Positions 57,840 to 64,000 of a DNA stretch of 64,000 bases are shown piece after piece. How positions within the stretch are numbered: the first letter of the stretch is position 1; the number at the start of each line of letters is the position of its first letter. The stretch is from NCBI GenBank assembly GCA_031308135.1, contig JAHLJT010008756.1, positions 107,536,453 to 107,600,452 of the forward strand, read 5' to 3'. The notes beneath the pieces were generated by a model. The model searched no databases. It was not told the DNA's origin and saw nothing but the letters and a program-made list of their open reading frames with translations. The DNA comes from Acheta domesticus (Eukaryota; Arthropoda; Insecta; Orthoptera; Gryllidae). The translations under genes and the position numbers were made by a program.

Positions 57840-58045
57840 ATGTTTTTCAGTAATTATGTGAAGTACCCATAAAAATCAAAATATTTGTTTGAAACTCCAA
57901 CGGACGGAGCGACGGACAAACTGACAGATTTATCCAATTTTTCCTTAGGAGGCCACGACAATAAGATTTTGTCTGTTGAAAATTCTGTCCCTGCGTATTA
58001 CAGTACGTTCTCTATTCTGCGTAAGCAGTAGCGAGGAAGTAAAAA
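57840..58045 (-). repeat. Diverged family A fragment
   Basis: CGGACGGAGCGACGGACAAACTG followed by a region ending GAGGAAGTAAAAATTT resembles 24040-24232. Similarity is low but in the same order. Confidence 0.4.
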
Positions 58046-58495
58046 TTTAAGATGGTATATGCCGGTTAATATGCGCTTTTCATTTGATTTGAGGACAGAG
58101 AGGTGCCCAGAGAGAGAAAGGATCGGATATTAAGTATAGACGAACAGTACTGCTCGTTGCCATTCCCGGAATGTTTATCCGACTCAGATGGTTGAAACAC
58201 TAAAGTTTGTTTTCAACAAGTTACCGAAAACGATTTTTCCTCTCATTTATAAGGAAATGTTCAAATTGGGAATGTTGTGACATGATGTGAATAATGATAA
58301 AGGGAGCCTTTAGATAAACGCACCTTGAAAACTAATTATAGAATTGTTTGCTAAAATGCAGACTTTCCCCTCCAAAGCGAGCCTCAAAAATGGAGGTGCC
58401 AACCAGATTTTGAAAGGATACTATTTCATGAATCAGCTGTAACTTCGACTCAAAACGAGATCTCAATTCATTGGTTTATGGTAATGTTATGTATG
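58046..58495. other. AT-rich DNA, nothing recognised
   Basis: No gene supported. Confidence 0.4.
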
Positions 58496-58497
58496 TG

Positions 58498-59432
58498 TAC
58501 AAAGAAACAAAGAAAGAAAGAAAAAGAGAAAAGAAAGAAAGAAGAGATAGAAAGTGAGAAAGAGAGAGAAAAAGAGGGAGAGAAAGAGGGAGAATGAGAG
58601 AGAAAGTGAGGGAAGGAGGGAGAAAGTGAGGGAAGGAGGGAGAAAGTGAGAGAAGGATAAACAAAAAGAGTGAAATGGAGAAATAGAGATAGAGAGAAAG
58701 AGGAAGAAGGAGAAAATGGAAACAAGAGGGAAAGGAAGGAGAAGGACGGTAAGAGGAGAGAAAAAGAGGGAAAGAGAGGGAATAGGAGGGAGAAGGAGGG
58801 GTAAGCAGAGAAATGGAGGGATAAGGAGGGAAAAGGGGGAAAGGCGAAAAGGAGGTAAAAGGACGGGAAAGAAGGGAATGGGAGGGAGAACGAGGGAGGA
58901 GAGAGAAGGAGAGATGAGAGAGAAGGAAAGAGGAGAGGGAAGAAGTGATGAGACTGAAGGATAGAGAAGAAAACCGAGGAAGAGAGAAGGAGATTAAAGA
59001 AGATTGAAGGAGATTGAAAGAGACAGATATAGAGAGAGAGGGAAAGAGAGAGGGAGGGAAAGAAGTCAGTGAAAACAGGTAAAAAGAGAGGAAAAAGAAG
59101 GAAAGAGGGAGAGCAAGGGCAAGGAGAGGTGGTGGGAAAAAGGGGAGGGAAAGAGAGGGAAAAAGAGGGAGGGAGGGAAAGAGAGGGAAAGAGAAAGGGA
59201 AAGATGAAAGGAAAGGAGGGAAAGAGTTAGGGAAAGAGAAAGAGAGGGAAAGAGGGAGGAAAAGAGGGGGAAAGGAGGGAAACAGAGTAAGATAGAGAAA
59301 GAAAGAGTAAAGTGAGAGGGAAAGAGAGAGGCTAAAGAGAGAGAAGGAGAGGGGAAAGAGCGTGGGGAAGAGAAGGGAAAGGGAGAAGAAAAGAGAGAGG
59401 AAAAGAAAAAGGAGAAAATGAAAGGAAAAGAC
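58498..59432 (+). repeat. Long purine (A/G) tract
   Basis: About 0.94 kb that is almost all purine on the plus strand, made of GAAAG, GGGAGA, GGAAAGAG and similar units with rare T or C. Low-complexity open frames on both strands (Ser/Phe/Leu-rich or Arg/Glu/Gly-rich) are artefacts. Such tracts can form triplex DNA. Confidence 0.97.
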
Positions 59433-59640
59433 AGATACACTTTTCTTACATTTTTACTGCGTGCTTCTGCGTACTCTACTGGATGTTCGCTTTCGTGAAA
59501 ACGCGGTAGAATATTCTCACAGTCCGACGTGTCTGCTTCAGTTATCTCAGTGGCGGGAAGTGCGCGTCAGCGACAGATCATTCTCACTTTTAGCTGTGAA
59601 AGGTATCATTGACGCCGCGTTTGGTGACCTTTTCTAGAAA
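59433..59640. other. No feature recognised
   Basis: Short mixed DNA between the purine tract and the SINE. Confidence 0.35.
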
Positions 59641-59872
59641 AATCTTTAGTGACCTTTTCTAAATAAAATAGAAAATATGTAAAATATGTAATATAGTACC
59701 AAATATGTGAAAATATGTAACAAAAAAATCCGTACAAATCCGTAAACACGCATACGGAGAATTCTTTTCGGCCTTAAAAATCCAGGGCATTGAACCATCC
59801 AGGGATTTGAACCTGAGAGCTTGGGTGTAAGAATAGGTTACGCTAACCGTTACACCATCGACGCCACGGGTG
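59641..59872 (-). repeat. tRNA-derived SINE (different family)
   Basis: On the minus strand it starts near 59872 with GGCGTCGATGGTGTAACGG, an A-box-like sequence followed by TTAGCG. The B box CAGGTTCAAATCCCTGG at about 59810-59794 is a near-perfect tRNA T-arm, with CAGG/CCTG pairing. An AT-rich body with repeated ACATATTTT and GTGACCTTTTCTA (twice, 59620 and 59648) follows. The acceptor ends do not pair well, so it is not a functional tRNA gene. Confidence 0.65.
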
Positions 59873-60800
59873 GGAAGGGGTGGGAGGGTGGAAGAGTGGG
59901 AGTGACTCGGAGTAAATGCGGAACGAGCTTGCGCGAAAGCGGCAGCGGTCGCGATCGAAGTGGTGGAGGAAACCCTGGACTCTCCAGGCAGCCACAACTA
60001 TGAACAAAGGGGGTGGGAGCGGCGAGTGAGGAGGTGACGCGAACAGGAGGGCACACAGACGGCGGGCGTCATGCAGAGAGGGGCAGCGAGAGGCGGGAGG
60101 GGCCGAGGCAACGCGGAGAGATCGGCGGGAGAGTGGCTGAGGTGGTTGGACGATGATCGGCAGGAGGCTTGGGACGGGCGTGAGCCAGAAATGGAGAGCA
60201 GGCGGACTGGGAGAAGCGGGCAGCCGAGGGAGTCCGGCACCGGGCGTGGAGGGAGGAAGTGGCGGGGAGGACGGGTTCCTGAGGGTGGCGGACGACGGCC
60301 AGGGACGGTGAACAGCGGGCGGCTGGGAGTTATCGGGCGACTGCGGGTGACGGGCAACTAGCGGAGATGGCGGAGGCGGCGGATGACGGGCAGGGATGGC
60401 GGGCAGCTGGAGGCGGCTGGCAGCGGCGGAAGGTTGGGGGTGGTGGGCGGCGGGCGACGAGCATTGGGAAGGGTGTCGGGTGGCGGTCGGGGTCGGGGGC
60501 ACAGTGGCGCGAGCGAGGGGCGGCGGAGGCCGGCGGCGCGCGTCCCGCGGTTTCGCGGCGCAATAAAAACGGACCGTGGGCTTTTTGGGCGGTCGCCGCC
60601 GCCGCCGCGCAGCCGCCGCCCGGGGCCATTCGCCCGCCGCAGCGCTGCGGTCTGCGGCCGCCCCTGCGCGGCCCGTCCTGGGCGCTCACTTCATTGCAGT
60701 TGCCGCCGCCCCGCGCCCTGAGGTCAGCCGCGCCCTGCCCGCCTGTCACATGTCTCCCACGCGGTCTGTCTTCGCCTTTGAAGCTCTTTGACGGTGCGCA
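59873..60800. other. Large GC-rich CpG island
   Basis: The largest GC-rich island here, about 0.93 kb, G-rich on the plus strand up to about 60530 and then CpG-rich with a GCC run near 60592-60616. Long open frames exist in almost every phase (for example 60502-59843 and 60812-60330 on minus, 60367-60849 on plus), with Pro/Ala/Arg/Gly bias and no domain. CAATAAAAACGG near 60560 is a TATA-like sequence upstream of the GCC run. It may be a promoter with a 5' exon of a gene outside the window. Confidence 0.4.
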
Positions 60801-62239
60801 AGTGTTTACCAATTTTCGGAATTTCCATTGGCTTTATTTAATGCAATGATTGGCTTTTCCCGACAAATCAAAAGATAATGGTAGTCGGGTTGACGGCAGG
60901 GATAGGTTTCATTGAATATTTGTAAATTAAAAACTGTTAAATTGTTTCATATATTGCAATAATCTGGATATTCTGCCATAAGTAGATTTCCATGAATCTA
61001 AAGTCTATTCTGTTTGTTTAATTTATTTTAGTTTGCTGTGCAACTGTATGTTGATGAGCGATCAAAAGTGAGTAAATCTGAATGGGTAATATTTTTAAAA
61101 TCTAGATTAATTGTTGGAGTTTATAAAAACAGTAATAAAAACGAAGAATGGGATCTAATCGTTCTTGATAAAGTAATGGAGGGTCAATAGAGAAATAAAA
61201 AAGATATTTGGAAAATCTTATACATACTGATAATAGAAGAGAATGAAATTTATTATAAACTTGTTGATTAAAGTATTCAATGATATACTTGTTATTGTTA
61301 TTATTATTATTATTATCATCATCTCAATCATCACCTTAGAATATCAAATGCATGCGTTCGATTCCAACTTCTTCTCCTCGTAAATAAAAACCGTCAAATA
61401 TTGCGGTATGTTGCACAATCAACTCTGAGGTTCGAACTTTCAGTAGCTATCATCGCCTCCACTTCCACGTCCATTGTATCTTTCTTGCGCCTTTGCTATA
61501 TCAACTGTTCCCCTGAAAGTGGTATAATGAAGTAGTATATGTCTTCTGTCTCATTGCCTTGTTCGTTTTATAAGGAATCTCTCTATTACTGTTTGCAGTA
61601 TGGTTTCTTTCTCTTTGAAGATATGCCCGATATAATTTCTCTTTAGTTTTGTTATCTCCTAGGTTATGGTCTATTGTTACATTTTAGAAAATCTTATATT
61701 TGAGTATTTTTCTGTCAATTTCAGTTTTTACAACCTTCTCTAAACCTATTTTTCAATTATTTCAGTATTGACATTGTTTCTGCTCGGGTTTTGAGGATTC
61801 TTCAAACAAATAAGTTACGGAGTCTCTTTTTATAAATAAATATCAGAATTTGAGTATAATGCATCCCTTTCCATTAATACCACTTTCGCCAAAACAATAT
61901 TTATTTTCGCTTCATTCTCCCCTTTCCTCCGTCATCGTTTACCGGAAAGTTGACGAACTCCGCCACAGTGCTCAGCCTGAGATGTGTAGCATGGGAAGAT
62001 CGCACGAGGTTCGTGGCTCCCCTGCAAGAATTGCGGAAATCCACGTTAATTGTCAATCAGGGCAGTCGACATACGAACTGGATCTCAGCAGGGCGTCACA
62101 AATTTGCTCATTCAAGAAAATTTTTCGCATTCAGCCTGGATCGAATCAGCGATTTTCTAGTAATTGGCATGCTTTCTGGTCAGTCTTTATCAGAACTATC
62201 GTAGCTTCCGTTGCTTGTTTAATTCCATTATATATAAAT
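60801..62239. other. AT-rich DNA, nothing recognised
   Basis: Contains a TTA microsatellite near 61294-61315. Open frame 61850-62314 (154 codons) has no domain, and its end runs into TA repeats. Not called. Confidence 0.45.
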
Positions 62240-62263
62240 AATCAACTATATATATATATATAT
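62240..62263. repeat. TA microsatellite
   Basis: A short run of TATATA. Confidence 0.9.
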
Positions 62264-62350
62264 TGTAACTATTGGAACAGGTACCAGTCGTCGCAGACGT
62301 CGCGGCTGTCGTGAAGACGTTTGAAATGCAAGGGTCAGACTTGTACCCCA

Positions 62351-62372
62351 GTACTTGTACTTGTACTTGTAC
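62351..62372 (+). repeat. GTACTT hexamer repeat
   Basis: Nearly four tandem copies of a GTACTT unit. Confidence 0.9.
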
Positions 62373-63178
62373 GTCGGCGTTGTGGTAAGACCCACGCGCC
62401 TTCAAGGTAACCAAATCAATTTCCAGTGAAGTTCAAAGCATAGGGCAGCCGTGCGGATTACCGTTAGGCATTGTGAGAAAACGAAACTGTGTCGAAACGT
62501 AAGAATAATTCAGGCGAAGGAAAGTAATGTAAAATTGAGAGTAGGACAGAGTCTAAAGAAAGCTGATGTATTGTATGTCATGAAGCCTTGTAACATCAGT
62601 AACACTCGTGCTTGAAAATTTGATTGTGAATTGTTATCCAACAATTGCTCATGTGTTTTATACAGAGAGTAATTTAAAAGAAAGATTTCGTGCAGATTGA
62701 TGATTGCAGAGAATGTTTTTGTAAATTCAGTAAATTAATAGGGTTGTACATAATGTATGATTTGATTGGTTTGAAGATTAATGGACAAAGTGTTACTAAA
62801 TCTTAAAAGGATCAAATATTCGTCAGTAGCAAACGTTTGCAAATATTATTATAGAATTAAAAGTAACAACCGTGCACGGAAATAATTTAAACAGGGATGG
62901 TATTCATTTTAATTGGTGGATTCGAAAGAACCGAGTGTTCGATTAATTTAAGTATAGTTTTGCCAAGTTTTGATTTTGATGTTATTTCTTTTTTCTCTAT
63001 CGTTTGTCTCTGTATTCTAAGTCCAGAATATATGACCAGTGAATTGACTTGTATTTGGGGTTTACTTTCTCATACCCTGAAAATACCGCCCCCTGATGAC
63101 AAAGTTCGTAAAAGCATTCAAACTACGCTGCCCATTAATCGTTAATTACTATCAATGATTAGGAAAGGGGAGGCGTTA

Positions 63179-63180
<2 letters not shown>
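62373..63180. other. AT-rich DNA, nothing recognised
   Basis: No gene supported. Frame 62897-63145 has no domain. Confidence 0.4.

Positions 63181-63221
<41 letters not shown>
63181..63221. repeat. TA microsatellite
   Basis: About 20 TA dinucleotides. Confidence 0.97.
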
Positions 63222-63222
<1 letters not shown>

Positions 63223-64000
63223 GGGAAATTCGGTTGGCTCGGCGAACGAACTCGCCGCGAAGGGCGACCGAGCGAAAAGGGCGAAGAGTCGAATCAGGGG
63301 CAGTCGTAGGGAGAGAGCGGTTAGACAATGGCGGTGTGAGCATCGCGTACGAGTGGGATCGTAGGAATTCAAGGTAATCGAGCGACATAAGGCAGTGAAA
63401 GCAACTAGTGTCATGAGAATATGTTATGAGAACACCAATTGGATATTGAACTGTAAAAGGTGACTGTAATTGCGCGGGTTTCTAGAAAAACGACAGTGAG
63501 CTGTGTGGACACGTGCCTAGAGTGGTGAAGGCGGTGTGATGGGACGAAATTGAAACTGAGGAACGTTATGAAAGGCGTTTTTGGGAAGTAATGTGAGGTG
63601 ATGATAAGTAGAACTTGTAAGGGCGTTAATTGTTGAATCGCAACATGGTGAGTGCGTGATCACATATTAGTGAAAGCGACTGTTTAATGCATTTGCATGT
63701 ACGCGGGGTGGCGATCACGAGGTACGCACTAGACGCCGCGACGGAGTAAAGGCGGCAATTTTAGAGAAATAAAGGGAAGCAAGTACAAAGAACAATAAAG
63801 TGATGTACTGTGTCCAATGCTGTGATAGAAGGTGGAAAATATAAGAGACATTGTGGATGAATGACGGGCAATATGGAAGCAGTATGTGGGAGGCATGAAT
63901 GATTGATGCGTCAACTTGCTGCATACGGATGGACATCAGCGATTGCCGGTGAAACGTATTGTGTGCGGAGTACGCAGTGTTTGGGAATGGTGGGAAAGGC
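63222..64000. other. Mixed DNA at the window edge, nothing recognised
   Basis: GC is raised at 63225-63360. No gene can be supported, and a gene beyond the right edge cannot be excluded. Confidence 0.35.

Noticed and set aside
58468..59440. Arg/Glu/Gly and Phe/Ser/Leu-rich frames
   Set aside because: They are translations of a purine tract and its complement.
59790..59872. Functional tRNA gene on the minus strand
   Set aside because: A- and B-box-like sequences are present, but acceptor and anticodon arms do not form a proper cloverleaf. SINE is the better reading.
59843..60849. Long overlapping open frames up to 219 codons
   Set aside because: They are open in several phases on both strands, rich in Pro, Ala, Arg and Gly, and contain no domain. 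This is expected of very GC-rich DNA.

Overview
This window looks like intergenic or intronic chromosomal DNA from an arthropod, most likely an insect. The background is AT-rich and crowded with eukaryotic transposable elements typical of insects: a BEL/Pao LTR retrotransposon, Jockey-type and RNase H-bearing LINEs, a Penelope-like element, tRNA-derived SINEs and TTAA-flanked piggyBac-like elements. I cannot name a species. I found no convincing host protein-coding gene, no rRNA gene, no functional tRNA gene and no CRISPR array. Most open reading frames lie inside repeats, purine/pyrimidine tracts or GC-rich islands and look spurious.

Layout. 1-1150: AT-rich filler. 1170-10115: a copy of a long non-coding repeat (here 'family A') split by a complete 7.7-kb BEL/Pao element (1731-9443, minus strand, 5-bp target duplication). 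10.1-16 kb: alternating AT-rich DNA and GC-rich islands, plus a fold-back repeat at 15061-15319. 16.0-18.9 kb: a family A tail, a piggyBac-like non-autonomous element with a 19-bp minisatellite, a reverse copy of family A and a second piggyBac-like fragment with a small ORF. 19-28.4 kb: a GC-rich island, microsatellite, family A pieces (one carrying a nested 0.6-kb inverted-repeat element) and three minus-strand SINE copies. 28.8-34.6 kb: a decayed minus-strand Jockey-type LINE with a plus-strand LINE fragment inserted in it, then the GIY-YIG end of a Penelope-like element. 35276-38031: a TTAA-flanked element with three identical 16-bp palindromes at exact 43-bp spacing and an internal array of about 188-bp repeats. 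38.5-44.2 kb: several GC-rich minisatellites, a 56-bp perfect hairpin and a TA/CA microsatellite. 45.0-45.5 kb: a fourth SINE. 48.3-48.8 kb: pyrimidine microsatellite. 50.5-51.2 kb: family A. 55.5-60.8 kb: GC-rich islands, a purine tract of about 0.94 kb and a tRNA-like SINE. 60.8-64 kb: AT-rich filler with TA microsatellites.

The window is therefore read as layers of insertions rather than as a gene neighbourhood. Several nested insertions can be ordered, because intact copies of the same host repeat in this window show the empty site. The most unusual structures are the TTAA element with palindrome iterons and a satellite-like array, the family A repeat with a conserved CTAG-T end that may be Helitron-like, and the long perfect hairpin near 43.1 kb. 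The BEL element's LTRs differ only by one-base length changes, so some of its frameshifts may be sequence errors rather than decay.
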